The position numbers and the translations under genes were made by a program. Positions 24,108 through 33,241 of a stretch of DNA of 64,000 nt are shown here, in pieces (the first letter of the stretch is position 1; each line of letters starts with the position of its first letter). The stretch lies in the NCBI RefSeq assembly GCF_020907245.1, contig NZ_JAJJWH010000004.1:1-64000 (forward strand), given 5' to 3'. The notes below the pieces were generated by a model that ran no database searches, had not been told where the DNA came from, and worked only from the letters and a program-made list of their open reading frames with translations. The DNA comes from Pontibacter harenae. Lineage in GTDB: Bacteria; Bacteroidota; Bacteroidia; Cytophagales; Hymenobacteraceae.

Positions 24108-27100
24108 TTAATATTCTGATGGCAAAACAAAAAATAATGTTGATTTTGTCCCACCATTACTTTCGTGGTTGATGCTTCCGTTAATCTTTTTGCTTAAGGA
24201 GGATACTAACTGTAGGCCAAACGACTTCTTCTCGCGTAGGAAAAAGTCAGGAGGCAAGCCTCTCCCGTTGTCACTTACTGTTAATGTACAATGTTGGTTG
24301 TCGTGCTTATCTAAAACGATTTGTAGTTTTCCTGGCCTATCCTGAAATGCGTATTTCAAAGCGTTAGACACCAATTCGTTTACAATCAGACCAAGAGTAA
24401 TAGCAGAATCAATGTCCACTTTCATGTGGGGCACGTCTAGTTCAAGGCTCACTTGCTTAGTGCTTATCCCGTAAGAGGCATAAAGGCTTTCGCATATACC
24501 TCTAAAATAATCATCAAGATCTATACTAGATAAATCTACGTGCTGATATAGGTGCTCGTGCAGCAGTGCCATAGAGCGCACCCTACTTCGGATAGTACGC
24601 ATCATGTCTAAGGCCACGACATCTTTAACGCTACGTGCCTGCAAATTGAGCATACTTATAATTATCTGTAAGTTGTTTTTTACGCGGTGGTGTATCTCTT
24701 TTAAAAGTATTTCTTTTTCATAGTTCTTCTTTTCTAGTTGTTCGGTACGGTGCTGCACCCGCATTTCAAGTAAGTTATTCATCTTGATAAGGCTTTGCTC
24801 CCGTAGTCTTACAATGCCTATAACAGCACCTGTTACCAATAGTAACACCATAACTACAAACCATTCTCTGCGCCAGAAAGGAGGCATTATGGAGAAATTG
24901 TAGGTGAGCGGCTTAGGGCTCCAGATGCCGTCGCTGTTGCTTGCCATTAAGTGGAAGGTATAAGTGCCAGGGGCAAGACCTGCATAAGTAACGTAAGATT
25001 GCTCCGTTGCTTCCGACCACTCTTCTTCTAAACCTTCTAGCCTGTACCTGTATGTTACTTCTTCAGGGTTGGTTAAGGTTAAGCCGTAAAAATCGAGAGT
25101 CAGGTGGTTTTGGTTGTAGGGCAACTTAAGGTCTTTCGGCAGGCCTGTGGTAGTGTCTACACGTTGGCCATGTTCTTCCCAGTCGGTTTCCCGCATAAAA
25201 AGCCTGATATCTGTTAAAATTAGCTTAGGAAGCGCTTTGTTTTGCCGCTCTAGCTCAGGAACATGTTTGGTAACACCTCTTGCTGTTCCTATCCAAATGC
25301 TTCCATCTGGTGTTTGGGCAATGGAGTTCTGCGACACCTCAAGTCCTTTGAAACCATCTTTTCTACCATAGGTGGTAAATTTTATACTGCCCTCTTGTTG
25401 AAAGGGCGCTAAATTTAGTTTTAGCAAACTTCGACCTGTTCCTATCCAAAGGTTATTGCTGGCGTCGTACAAAAGGCTCCTAACACCTTCATCACGCAAA
25501 CCATCAGCAGCTGCAATTTTGGTGTACTTGTTTTTGCGCTTATCATAAACTAACAGACCGTGGTTAAACCCACCAAAGTATAAGTTTCCTAGTTTATCTT
25601 CTTCTATCGAGACAATCTCATTGAAGTCATGTTCCTCTGCTGCTTTAACTTTGGTAAGGGTGTCAGACTCATATCTGAAAATTCCTGTCTGGCTGCCAAC
25701 CCATATTATGTTATCAGAGTCTTGTAGCACTTCGTAGGCTGCTCCAACAGCCGCTGTGGCAGGCACTGTCTTAAAGTTTTCATTGTCGAATATGGCTACT
25801 CCGTTGGCTGTTGCAAACCAGATGTTGTTCTCTCGATCGGTAAGGCTATAGTATACTTCAGCGGATGGTAGTCCGTCTGCAGTAACATAATGCTTGCTAA
25901 TCTTCTTGTTCAGGATGTGCCAGACGCCATTGTTTGTGTTTAGCCATACATCGTCCTCACTTCGCACCATAATGTTATGGATGATAGTTTCTTCGGGCCA
26001 CTTTGCGGGAGCTGTCCACTTGAGAATATCCCCTTCTGTGCGAGCGACAAAACCATTGTCTGTTCCAAGCCAGATATCACCTGCGGCATCACAGGTAAGT
26101 GCGGTAACCTTAGAAGTGGTATGGTTGCCTAATGCCGTATAATGTACAAAAGAGGGATTACTGTGCTGCTGTAATCCATAACCTCCTGTGCCAATCCAAA
26201 GATTCCCTTCTTTATCTGGCAGTAGGGAAAGAACTTGATTTGTAAGTAGGCCATTGGAGCGGGTAAGGTGGGTAAAGTGGCCTTTAGAATATCTTATAAG
26301 CCCATTGTTGCGAAGGCTAATCCAGGTGCTGTTATAGCCGTCTTGCACTATGCTGGTTACATGCGCTTGGTTCAGGTTCTGTGTTAAAGCGAACAGGTTA
26401 AGTTTTTGATCAACATAGGTCGCGACGCCGTTGCTTGTTCCGATCCAAATTTTACCCGATTTACCTTGCGTTATGGTTGTAACATTGTTGCTTGGTAAGG
26501 GGCTGTTTTGGGTAGTATAATGCTTCGTCTGGTTATTTTGTACGCTATAAAGACCTTTGGATGCACTTCCTGCCCAGATGGCTCCTGTTTTAGCACAGCT
26601 TAAAGAAGTATAAACCTGCTTAGGAAATTGAGAAGCACGAACAAACATGTTTTTAGCGAGGTAGTAAACACCACTGTCTGTCGCTACCAAAATACGACCT
26701 GCCTGGTCCTCGTCGATTTTATAAACGCCTGCTCCTTCTGCTATACCTTCCTTGCTGCCGTAACTTACTATACTTTTTCCGCCCGTAATCAGATCGAGCC
26801 CATGGTTATAGGTGCCAACCCATAATCTGTTTTTGCTGTCCAGGAAAAGCTGCCTGATGTTGTTGCTGCTAAGCCCTTGTTGTTTAGTGTAGGTTTCAAA
26901 CGATGTTCCGTCGAACTTGCTGACGCCGCCACGTGTAGCAAGCCAGAGCTGCCCAATACGATCTTGAATGATATGATTAACCTGCGACTGTGGAAGGCCG
27001 TCTTCTAAGGACCAGTTTCTGAAATTATGCTGCTGAGCACTAGTGTAAGAGGTTATTAGCAGCAACACAAATAACTGAGCGCTGAAAGCTAAAACACCAT

Positions 27101-27215
27101 ATAAAGAGGATGATCGCAAGATAAGCAGAATATAACATGAAACAGGAATAGCGGTATGTAGTACTCTAAAAAGAAAATTTTGTTTCTTTGTTACGGTATA
27201 AAAATTTTTAGACAA
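24108..27215 (-). CDS. Two-component sensor histidine kinase with propeller sensor
   Basis: A large membrane sensor kinase, 1035 aa. After an N-terminal hydrophobic segment (SLYGVLAFSAQLFVLLLITS) the periplasmic region carries many reg_prop beta-propeller repeats (IWIGTSNGVATY, LWIGTGGYGLQQ, IWLGTDNGFVAR and others, about residues 60-650) and a Y_Y_Y domain (YRYRLEGLEEEWSE). A single membrane helix lies at about 785-803. The kinase core is of the HisKA_2 type (KEIHHRVKNNLQIIISM, His842), followed by the ATP-binding N box (NELVSNALKYAF) and DNGRG. Such propellers in Bacteroidota often sense glycans, but in other families the ligand is unknown. The regulator is the next gene. Confidence 0.95.
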   Translation of the reverse strand: MSKNFYTVTKKQNFLFRVLHTAIPVSCYILLILRSSSLYGVLAFSAQLFVLLLITSYTSAQQHNFRNWSLEDGLPQSQVNHIIQDRIGQLWLATRGGVSKFDGTSFETYTKQQGLSSNNIRQLFLDSKNRLWVGTYNHGLDLITGGKSIVSYGSKEGIAEGAGVYKIDEDQAGRILVATDSGVYYLAKNMFVRASQFPKQVYTSLSCAKTGAIWAGSASKGLYSVQNNQTKHYTTQNSPLPSNNVTTITQGKSGKIWIGTSNGVATYVDQKLNLFALTQNLNQAHVTSIVQDGYNSTWISLRNNGLIRYSKGHFTHLTRSNGLLTNQVLSLLPDKEGNLWIGTGGYGLQQHSNPSFVHYTALGNHTTSKVTALTCDAAGDIWLGTDNGFVARTEGDILKWTAPAKWPEETIIHNIMVRSEDDVWLNTNNGVWHILNKKISKHYVTADGLPSAEVYYSLTDRENNIWFATANGVAIFDNENFKTVPATAAVGAAYEVLQDSDNIIWVGSQTGIFRYESDTLTKVKAAEEHDFNEIVSIEEDKLGNLYFGGFNHGLLVYDKRKNKYTKIAAADGLRDEGVRSLLYDASNNLWIGTGRSLLKLNLAPFQQEGSIKFTTYGRKDGFKGLEVSQNSIAQTPDGSIWIGTARGVTKHVPELERQNKALPKLILTDIRLFMRETDWEEHGQRVDTTTGLPKDLKLPYNQNHLTLDFYGLTLTNPEEVTYRYRLEGLEEEWSEATEQSYVTYAGLAPGTYTFHLMASNSDGIWSPKPLTYNFSIMPPFWRREWFVVMVLLLVTGAVIGIVRLREQSLIKMNNLLEMRVQHRTEQLEKKNYEKEILLKEIHHRVKNNLQIIISMLNLQARSVKDVVALDMMRTIRSRVRSMALLHEHLYQHVDLSSIDLDDYFRGICESLYASYGISTKQVSLELDVPHMKVDIDSAITLGLIVNELVSNALKYAFQDRPGKLQIVLDKHDNQHCTLTVSDNGRGLPPDFFLREKKSFGLQLVSSLSKKINGSINHESNGGTKSTLFFVLPSEY

Positions 27216-27276
27216 GCCCTCACTTTGTTTAGTGAGCGAATAAATAGCAGAAAGCAGGTGTTGGAAATGGGGATTC

Positions 27277-28467
27277 TTATTTTTGGATCTGCTTTAGTTC
27301 AAGGCCTTGCGCCTGTAGTTGGCGAGCAACTTCTTTTATGGTAGAGGCGGCAGGCTGTAGGGGTTGCGAGCTAGAGGGAACGGCAGTTAAATCATTCCGC
27401 CAAAACGATACCGAATTTTGGTGTTTGTCTGCTACAAAGCAGTTGTGCCAAGCATTTTGCTTATGCGCCAACAGCAGCGCGTTCTGGAGGTGCTGCAACT
27501 CTGCAACAATTACATATTCTCCTGTGCATGCAGCCAACGCCTGGTAAAGCACGCCCTTAGCTTTGGGTAAATAAGTTACAGGTACTTGGGGAGCCTTTGT
27601 GCCTGAAGAGGCTGAACCTACAACGATTACATTTGCTATATACCTGGTCGAAAGGTTTTGCAGAGCTGTGGTTAGTTCAGTAGGAGAGGAATTGGCAACA
27701 ACTACAAGTGAAATATTGAATTGCTTGTTCTGCTCGTACAGCTTCATATACTTGTAATAGGTGGCATTGGCATTGGTGAAGGAAATGAGCATACCTTCGT
27801 AACCAAACATAAAGCCTCGCTGCAGCACATAGTTTCGGAAAAGCGAAAAAGCCCATTTGCCTATGCTCAAACCAGGTGACGACTTCTTGCGGAAGCGCTT
27901 TTCTTCTGCAAACAGCGACGTATACTTGTCCATCTTCTGCACTAACTGAGAGGCACTGTCGTAAGGGAAGTGGTTTATTCTGTGCTTCAGCTTTAAAACC
28001 TCTAAACCCTCTGTTATAATATACTCATGCACCTGCAGGTCTGAAAAGCCTGTTCTGAGTTTATTGTAGAGCCTTGGCACTACATCATTGCCCCAGCCAC
28101 AGCCTTTAATAAGTTTTTCAGCGTAATAGTTGTCCCGTTCCACACTGTAAACTTTTTGTGTATCCTGTAATTCCAGTGTTAGCAGTTCCTGCACCAGCGC
28201 CTCTGTTAATACTTCGTCGCTGTCTACAGATAAAACCCAGGGATTTGTGGTGTAGCTGGCGGCCAAATTTTTAAGAGGTCCAAAGCCTATAAAAGGAGAA
28301 GTCTTTACCCGAACGTTCGGAAAAGAAACTGCAATAGTAAGTGTATCATCGGTAGAGCCATTGTCAAGTACAACCACTTCCGGAAAGGGCTGCAAGGCAT
28401 GGAGACAGCGGCTCAAATATTTTTGGCTGTTCTTTGTAAGTACGGTTACCGATATGTTATTTGGCAT
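27277..28467 (-). CDS. Family 2 glycosyltransferase, WaaE-like, with degenerate second GT-A domain
   Basis: Transfers a sugar from a nucleotide sugar, probably in lipopolysaccharide core or other cell-surface glycan synthesis. The catalytic domain (residues 1-240) has VTVLTKNSQKYLSRCL, VVVLDNGSTDDT, the metal-binding DSD at 82-84 (VLSVDSDEV) and the WaaE-type RLYNKLRTGFSDLQVHEYI. Residues from about 250 (NISLVVVANSSPTELTTAL) look like a second GT-A fold (NVIVVGSASSG, ALAACTGEYVIVAEL) without a DxD motif, so it is probably inactive or only structural. The total of 396 aa is 130 longer than a normal WaaE. It stands alone, divergent from the ECF operon. Confidence 0.88.
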   Translation of the reverse strand: MPNNISVTVLTKNSQKYLSRCLHALQPFPEVVVLDNGSTDDTLTIAVSFPNVRVKTSPFIGFGPLKNLAASYTTNPWVLSVDSDEVLTEALVQELLTLELQDTQKVYSVERDNYYAEKLIKGCGWGNDVVPRLYNKLRTGFSDLQVHEYIITEGLEVLKLKHRINHFPYDSASQLVQKMDKYTSLFAEEKRFRKKSSPGLSIGKWAFSLFRNYVLQRGFMFGYEGMLISFTNANATYYKYMKLYEQNKQFNISLVVVANSSPTELTTALQNLSTRYIANVIVVGSASSGTKAPQVPVTYLPKAKGVLYQALAACTGEYVIVAELQHLQNALLLAHKQNAWHNCFVADKHQNSVSFWRNDLTAVPSSSQPLQPAASTIKEVARQLQAQGLELKQIQK

Positions 28468-28649
28468 CTGGAAGCGCTCTCAAATTATATGCGCAGGGGC
28501 AAGGGTAGCGGCAAATTTAAGTAAAAGCAATTAGATTTCTTTTATCAGCGTATAAAGCAGCAAGGGCTTTTGCAGGCGCATGGTGTGCTTAATTATTAGA
28601 TGCACGATGCAACCCTAGGCAAGTTAGCCCTGTATGTAATTTAAATTTA

Positions 28650-28657
28650 TATATTTG
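28650..28657 (+). promoter_or_regulatory. -7 promoter element of the second ECF operon
   Basis: TATATTTG fits TAnnTTTG and lies 49 bases before the ATG of the sigma gene. The -33 partner is not clear. Confidence 0.55.
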
Positions 28658-28706
28658 CGTATAACACGCGACCGTATACTTTATCAAAAGTACAAAAAGA
28701 AGATAC

Positions 28707-29303
28707 ATGAGCGAGCAAACAGGTAAACAGATGAGTAAAGAGGAGAAAGACGCAAGGTTTGAGGCCGAGCTGCTTCCTGTGCTTGATCCTCTGTATAACT
28801 TTGCATATAGGCTCACTTTGGATGAAGACGACGCGAACGACCTGGTACAGGAGACATATCTGAAAGCCTACCGCTTTTTCGATTACTTTGAACAAGGAAC
28901 TAATGCAAAAGCATGGCTGTTCCGAATCCTGAAGAACTCGTTCATAAACGAATTCCGAAAAAAGAGCAAACAACCTGCTAAGGTAGATTATAGCGAAGTA
29001 GAAGGTTATTACAACACCGAAGACGTAGAGGGCGAGAGTGGCGTGGCCACCACCACCGATATGCGTACTGAAAGTGTGCAGGATTTGATAGGCGATGAAG
29101 TGGCGAGTGCCCTGAATGCGTTGCCTGTAGATTTTAGAACCGTCATTATACTTTGTGACCTAGAAGGTTTTACTTATGAGGAAATGGCCAAGATCTTGGA
29201 CATCCCCATTGGTACAGTGCGTTCAAGACTGCACCGTGCTCGAAATTCTTTAAAAGAGAAGTTGGAAAAATATGCTAAAAGCATGGGTTATAATGGTGAA
29301 TAA
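28707..29303 (+). CDS. ECF sigma factor, RpoE-like
   Basis: A second ECF sigma factor (198 aa) of the RpoE-like group widespread in Bacteroidota. Region 2 is at about residues 30-100 (DDANDLVQETYLKAYRFF and the promoter-melting AKAWLFRILKNSFINEF), region 4 at about 130-190 (LDIPIGTVRSRLHRARNSL). The region between the two is acidic and extended. The start ATG 28707 (MSEQTGKQMSKEEKD) follows the TATATTTG element. The next gene encodes a zinc-type anti-sigma factor, 18 bases on, and then gmk and nadD, so this stress regulator is tied to nucleotide metabolism genes in one operon. Confidence 0.95.
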   Translation: MSEQTGKQMSKEEKDARFEAELLPVLDPLYNFAYRLTLDEDDANDLVQETYLKAYRFFDYFEQGTNAKAWLFRILKNSFINEFRKKSKQPAKVDYSEVEGYYNTEDVEGESGVATTTDMRTESVQDLIGDEVASALNALPVDFRTVIILCDLEGFTYEEMAKILDIPIGTVRSRLHRARNSLKEKLEKYAKSMGYNGE

Positions 29304-29321
29304 CTAAGAGTTTGAGTTAAG

Positions 29322-29603
29322 ATGGAATCGAAATTTACAGAAGCTTATCAGAAAAAGTCGGAAGACTGCTACGACACAGAGTGTGAAAAAGTAGCCCATA
29401 TCCTGGATTCCCTTGTCGATGGAGAAGCCTCATCCGATGAACAGGAGTTCTTTAACAAGCATATCGAGAGCTGCGTACCTTGCCTGGAATCGCATCAAAA
29501 GCAGAAGCTTCTGAAAAATCTTGTTTGCGGTCATCTTAAGCGTGTAATTGTACCAGAAACTCTGGCACTTTCTATTAAGACCAAGATTCAAGAAACCGTT
29601 TAA
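29322..29603 (+). CDS. Zinc-binding (ZAS-type) anti-sigma factor
   Basis: A 93-aa soluble protein with the HX3CX2C motif HIESCVPC (His47, Cys51, Cys54) of zinc-dependent anti-sigma factors, which hold their sigma factor and release it when the cysteines are oxidised. Further cysteines lie at 16, 21 and 68; Cys21 with the motif could complete the zinc site. No membrane helix is visible, so it acts in the cytoplasm, probably on redox change. It lies 18 bases after the sigma gene. The redox role is inferred from the family. Confidence 0.9.
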   Translation: MESKFTEAYQKKSEDCYDTECEKVAHILDSLVDGEASSDEQEFFNKHIESCVPCLESHQKQKLLKNLVCGHLKRVIVPETLALSIKTKIQETV

Positions 29604-29610
29604 CAACCTA

Positions 29611-30195
29611 ATGCAAGGCAAAATCATCATCTTTTCAGCCCCATCTGGAGCTGGCAAAACTACTATAGTAAAGCATCTGCTCAGCGTAAATCCAAACCTG
29701 AGCTTCTCCATTTCAGCTTGTACACGCGACAAGCGCGGCCGAACCGAGGAAAACGGAAAAGATTACTACTTTATCACGCCAGAAGATTTTAAGCAGAAAA
29801 TTGCAAACGACGAGTTTGTAGAGTGGGAAGAGGTATATGAAGGAGCCTTTTATGGTACGCTCAAATCTGAGATAGACCGTATTTGGGCAAGCGGCAAGCA
29901 CGTTATTTTAGATGTTGACGTGAAAGGCGGACTCAGCGTTAAGAATTTTTATAAAGATCGTGCCTTGGCAGTGTTTGTAAGGCCTCCTTCTGTAGAAGAG
30001 TTGGCAAAACGCCTGACAGCGCGTAACACTGATTCTTCCTCTAGCATCTCTAGCAGAGTATTCAAGGCAAAGTTTGAGCTAAGTTTCGAAGACCAGTTTG
30101 ATAAAGTGATTGTGAATGATAACCTGGAAGAGGCATTCGCAAATGCAGAAAAGCTGGTAAACGAATTTTTGGAAGCCGAAAACACCAAAGCATGA
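29611..30195 (+). CDS. gmk: Guanylate kinase
   Basis: Converts GMP to GDP with ATP, an essential step of guanine nucleotide supply. The P-loop [10 protein letters not shown] lies at residues 9-18. GMP contacts are in the [19 protein letters not shown] region, and the later [11 protein letters not shown] and [14 protein letters not shown] are typical. The frame is open from 29548, but ATG 29611 ([13 protein letters not shown]) is the right start as it matches the family and clears the upstream anti-sigma gene; length 194 aa. It overlaps nadD by 4 bases (ATGA), which suggests coupled translation. Confidence 0.97.
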   Translation: MQGKIIIFSAPSGAGKTTIVKHLLSVNPNLSFSISACTRDKRGRTEENGKDYYFITPEDFKQKIANDEFVEWEEVYEGAFYGTLKSEIDRIWASGKHVILDVDVKGGLSVKNFYKDRALAVFVRPPSVEELAKRLTARNTDSSSSISSRVFKAKFELSFEDQFDKVIVNDNLEEAFANAEKLVNEFLEAENTKA

Positions 30196-30764
30196 AAGTA
30201 GGGCTGCTATTCGGCTCCTTCAACCCAATTCATATCGGGCACTTAATTTTGGCCAATTACATGGCTACCAACACCGATCTGGATACAGTATGGCTGGTGG
30301 TGTCGCCGCAGAATCCGTTTAAGCCTAGCAATACGCTGGTGCACGAGTTCGACAGACTACAGATGGTAACATTGGCTATAGCCGACAATCCGAACTTGGG
30401 TGTATCAAATATTGAATTTGGTATGCCAAAACCTAGCTATACGATTGATACCCTAACGTACCTGCAGGAAAAGTATTCGAGCTATGAGTTTGTGTTAATT
30501 ATGGGGGAGGATAACGTGCCATTGTTCCCGAAGTGGAAGAATTCAGAGCGCATTCTGGAGTATCATCAGGTATATGTGTACCCGCGCTCAGGCTCTATAA
30601 CCTCCGAAGCGACTGCACTTCCGAACATGACTTTTATAAAAGCGCCTATACTTGATATTTCGGCCACTTTTATCAGGCAGTGTATTCGGGAGGAAAAAAG
30701 TATAAAATATATGGTACCGAACGATGTGGCAGAATATATTCAGGTGCATAAGCTGTACCAGTAG
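30192..30764 (+). CDS. nadD: Nicotinate-nucleotide adenylyltransferase
   Basis: Joins nicotinate mononucleotide with ATP to give deamido-NAD, a required step of NAD synthesis. The nucleotidyltransferase motif FNPIHIGH lies at residues 10-17, and the second motif ISATFIR near residue 160. [11 protein letters not shown] in the middle is typical of NadD. The 190-aa length is normal. It overlaps gmk by four bases and is followed by a DUF4177 gene 56 bases on. Confidence 0.96.
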   Translation: MKVGLLFGSFNPIHIGHLILANYMATNTDLDTVWLVVSPQNPFKPSNTLVHEFDRLQMVTLAIADNPNLGVSNIEFGMPKPSYTIDTLTYLQEKYSSYEFVLIMGEDNVPLFPKWKNSERILEYHQVYVYPRSGSITSEATALPNMTFIKAPILDISATFIRQCIREEKSIKYMVPNDVAEYIQVHKLYQ

Positions 30765-30820
30765 TTAATTTTTCTGCTCATGGCTCCGTATAAATTCGTT
30801 TCTCTTACGTATCTGACACT

Positions 30821-31063
30821 ATGAGAAAGTATAAAGTAGTACAGGTGACTTCTGCAGAGGCTTTTGAAACAAGCCTGAACGAGTTAGCACAAGCTGGATG
30901 GAAAGTGGTTTCTTCGAATATGGCTTTCTCTGGGGCAGTAGAACCTACTGCAGTGTATTACGCGCTCTTAAAAAGTACGCCTATCGAAGACGAGCTAAAG
31001 CAGTTGATGGAGAAGAACGATGAGTCTATTGAAGATGTGAACCTAAGTCCTTCTAGCAATTAA
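30821..31063 (+). CDS. DUF4177-like small protein
   Basis: An 80-aa protein with the short alpha-beta pattern KYKVVQVTSAEAFETSLNEL and AGWKVVSSNMAFSG ... YYALLKS that characterises DUF4177, a family of unknown function. The C-terminus is acidic and probably flexible (MEKNDESIEDVNLSPSSN). It ends the ECF-gmk-nadD transcript ahead of the terminator at 31114. Confidence 0.75.
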   Translation: MRKYKVVQVTSAEAFETSLNELAQAGWKVVSSNMAFSGAVEPTAVYYALLKSTPIEDELKQLMEKNDESIEDVNLSPSSN

Positions 31064-31113
31064 AAGCAAGCTAGTTCCACAAGCGCTAGTATGTTTTGTG
31101 CATAGTACAGAAC

Positions 31114-31153
31114 AAAGAAGAGCCTCACTGGATATCCAATGAGGCTCTTTTTT
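31114..31153. terminator. Bidirectional terminator
   Basis: An 18-base stem with one mismatch (core AAGAGCCTCACTGG with CCAATGAGGCTCTT) and a 4-base loop ATAT, then a T run. It serves the ECF-nadD operon and the converging frr gene. Confidence 0.85.
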
Positions 31154-31179
31154 GTATATAAGGTTTTGCGCTTAAAAAC

Positions 31180-31743
31180 TTAAACTGTCATGATTTCAGC
31201 CTCTTTCTTGGCCAAAAGCTCATCTATCTTCACAATGTGAGCATCCGTAAGCTTCTGTACTTTAGCTTCAGCGTCACGTACAGCGTCTTCGGCTGTACCT
31301 TCTTTCTGCAGTTTTCTCAGCGAGTCGTTTACATCTTTACGGATGTTACGAATGCTGATCTTACCGTTCTCTGTCTCGTTTTTCACTTGCTTAACCAAAT
31401 CGCGGCGGCGCTCTTCGGTTAATGGTGGAATGTTAAGACGGATAGCATCTGCTTCGTGCTGTGGGTTAAGGTTCAGGTCGCTGTTCTTGATGGCTTTACC
31501 AATCTCAGCTACCATATTCTTTTCCCAAGGCTTAATAAGCAAAGTGCGTGCGTCTGGAGTAGCAACATTGGCAACCTGAGAAATTGGTGTAGGTGTACCA
31601 TAGTAATCCACGCGCAGGTCTTCTACCATGGCAGGAGAGGCTTTGCCTGCACGAATTTTAAGAAGTTCAGCACTAGTATGCTGTACCGCTTTTTGCATAG
31701 ACTCCTCTGCTTCGCTGAGGTAAAACTGAATTTCTTCCGTCAT
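31180..31743 (-). CDS. frr: Ribosome recycling factor
   Basis: Together with EF-G it takes apart the post-termination ribosome. The 187-aa protein has the family pattern: KIRAGKASPAMVEDLRVDYY, PISQVANVATPDARTLLIKP, ADAIRLNIPPLTEERRRDLV and IRNIRKDVNDSLRK. It follows pyrH on the same strand, the usual pair in bacteria, with 100 bases between them that contain a TACTTTTG -7 element (31798-31791), so frr can also be transcribed alone. Confidence 0.97.
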   Translation of the reverse strand: MTEEIQFYLSEAEESMQKAVQHTSAELLKIRAGKASPAMVEDLRVDYYGTPTPISQVANVATPDARTLLIKPWEKNMVAEIGKAIKNSDLNLNPQHEADAIRLNIPPLTEERRRDLVKQVKNETENGKISIRNIRKDVNDSLRKLQKEGTAEDAVRDAEAKVQKLTDAHIVKIDELLAKKEAEIMTV

Positions 31744-31790
31744 ATCAATTATAGCTTAATAAGGTTCGTTCAAATACTTTTTTTTTGGTG

Positions 31791-31798
31791 CAAAAGTA
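31791..31798 (-). promoter_or_regulatory. -7 promoter element of frr
   Basis: TACTTTTG on the minus strand fits TAnnTTTG, 47 bases before the ATG of frr. The -33 partner is not evident. Confidence 0.45.
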
Positions 31799-31843
31799 CT
31801 AATTTTTGTCAGACTTTGCTGATAGACTAAGATTGTGAGTGCC

Positions 31844-32572
31844 TTACAGCGACTCTATAACATCATCCATCGATACGAGAGTACCTATTTTTTCACCTTG
31901 CACCAACTTTTTAAGGTTGCCGCCTTTGTTCATGTCAAATACAATAATAGGCAGCTCGTTTTCTTTGCAAAGCGTAAAGGCGGTCATATCCATTACGTTC
32001 AGGCCTTTTTCAAAAACATCTTTAAAAGAGATGTTTGAGTAGAAAATAGCGTTAGGGTCTTTTTCTGGGTCTGCAGAGTAAATGCCATCCACGCGAGTCC
32101 CCTTCAATACAACGTCTGCCTCAATTTCGATGGCGCGTAAAGAAGCCGCTGAGTCAGTCGTGAAGTACGGGTTGCCTGTGCCAGCGCCAAAAATCACGAC
32201 ACGTCCTTTTTCCAGGTGGCGCACTGCGCGGCGTCTGATGTAAGGCTCGCAAACCTGCTGAATGTTGATGCCAGACAAGAGGCGGGTAAAAACACCGATT
32301 TTTTCCAGAGCACTCTGCAGCGCCATGCTGTTGATAACAGTTGCCAACATACCCATATAATCGCCCTGTACACGATCGAGACCCACCTGCTCGGCTTGCA
32401 CACCTCTAAAAATGTTGCCGCCGCCTATTACCACAGCTACTTCTACGCCCAGAGCAGCTACTTCTTTGATTTCTTCTGCATACTGTATCAGCCTGTTAGA
32501 GTCGATACCGTATTGCTGTTCTCCCATTAGCGCCTCACCGCTTAGCTTCAACAATATTCTTTTATACTTCAC
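31844..32572 (-). CDS. pyrH: UMP kinase
   Basis: Phosphorylates UMP to UDP with ATP; it belongs to the amino acid kinase fold, not to the adenylate kinase family, and is regulated by GTP and UTP. Key motifs: [14 protein letters not shown] at the start, [13 protein letters not shown] near residue 50, [20 protein letters not shown] near 150-170 and the C-terminal [17 protein letters not shown]. The length of 242 aa is normal. It forms the usual unit with frr downstream. Confidence 0.97.
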   Translation of the reverse strand: MKYKRILLKLSGEALMGEQQYGIDSNRLIQYAEEIKEVAALGVEVAVVIGGGNIFRGVQAEQVGLDRVQGDYMGMLATVINSMALQSALEKIGVFTRLLSGINIQQVCEPYIRRRAVRHLEKGRVVIFGAGTGNPYFTTDSAASLRAIEIEADVVLKGTRVDGIYSADPEKDPNAIFYSNISFKDVFEKGLNVMDMTAFTLCKENELPIIVFDMNKGGNLKKLVQGEKIGTLVSMDDVIESL

Positions 32573-32656
32573 GATCTATACTTTATGTTAGTGTTTGTTT
32601 CTGATTGGTAGTGTTACAGCAAATGGGCAGTGCTGCCCACAAGGCAACACAAAAAA

Positions 32657-33154
32657 TTAAAAAAGGATTAGCACCTGGTTTTTCTCCACGTTCTGCTTTA
32701 CGGCAACTTTTATCTCCTTCACCACACCGTCTCCTGGAGACTTAAGGATGTTCTCCATCTTCATGGCTTCCAAAATCATAATAGGGTCGCCTTTTTTCAC
32801 CTCTTGCCCTGGCTTTACTTTTATGTCAAGTATAAGTCCTGGCATTGGAGCTTTTACATCGTTTATCTTCTGGGCATTGGCATTACCCATGCCCAGTTGG
32901 TCCAGCAGTAAATCGAAGCGGTCTTTTACACTTAAGGTATGAATACTGCCGTTAAGTTTTATGGTAAAGCTTTTAGTTTGGTAATCGGCCTGCACCAGTT
33001 CTGCTGTGTACGACTTGTTGTCCTTAATGATGTGGAAAGTATTGGGGCCGATAGGAGAGATATCCCAGCTAAAAGGAGCGCCATTCACAAGAATTGCGTC
33101 TTTCTGAATATCCACTTGCCATGTTTTGTCGTTAGTGGTTTTTACCTGGAGCAT
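32657..33154 (-). CDS. Biotin carboxyl carrier (biotin/lipoyl attachment) protein
   Basis: A 165-aa protein carrying a C-terminal biotinyl domain (about 95-165) with the target motif EAMKMEN (biotin on Lys132), framed by APMPGLILDIKVKPGQEVKK. The N-terminal 90 residues are beta-rich. It resembles the carrier subunit of methylmalonyl-CoA or propionyl-CoA / acetyl-CoA carboxylases, but the carboxylase subunits are not in this window. It could take part in fatty-acid or propionate metabolism. It is divergent from the aminopeptidase gene. Confidence 0.9.
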   Translation of the reverse strand: MLQVKTTNDKTWQVDIQKDAILVNGAPFSWDISPIGPNTFHIIKDNKSYTAELVQADYQTKSFTIKLNGSIHTLSVKDRFDLLLDQLGMGNANAQKINDVKAPMPGLILDIKVKPGQEVKKGDPIMILEAMKMENILKSPGDGVVKEIKVAVKQNVEKNQVLILF

Positions 33155-33241
33155 CTCGGGGTATCTATGGTTTCGACCTTAAAGTTAATTGATTTCTCAA
33201 AGTATTTTTAGAACTTGACCTCAAAATTAAAACAATCCATC

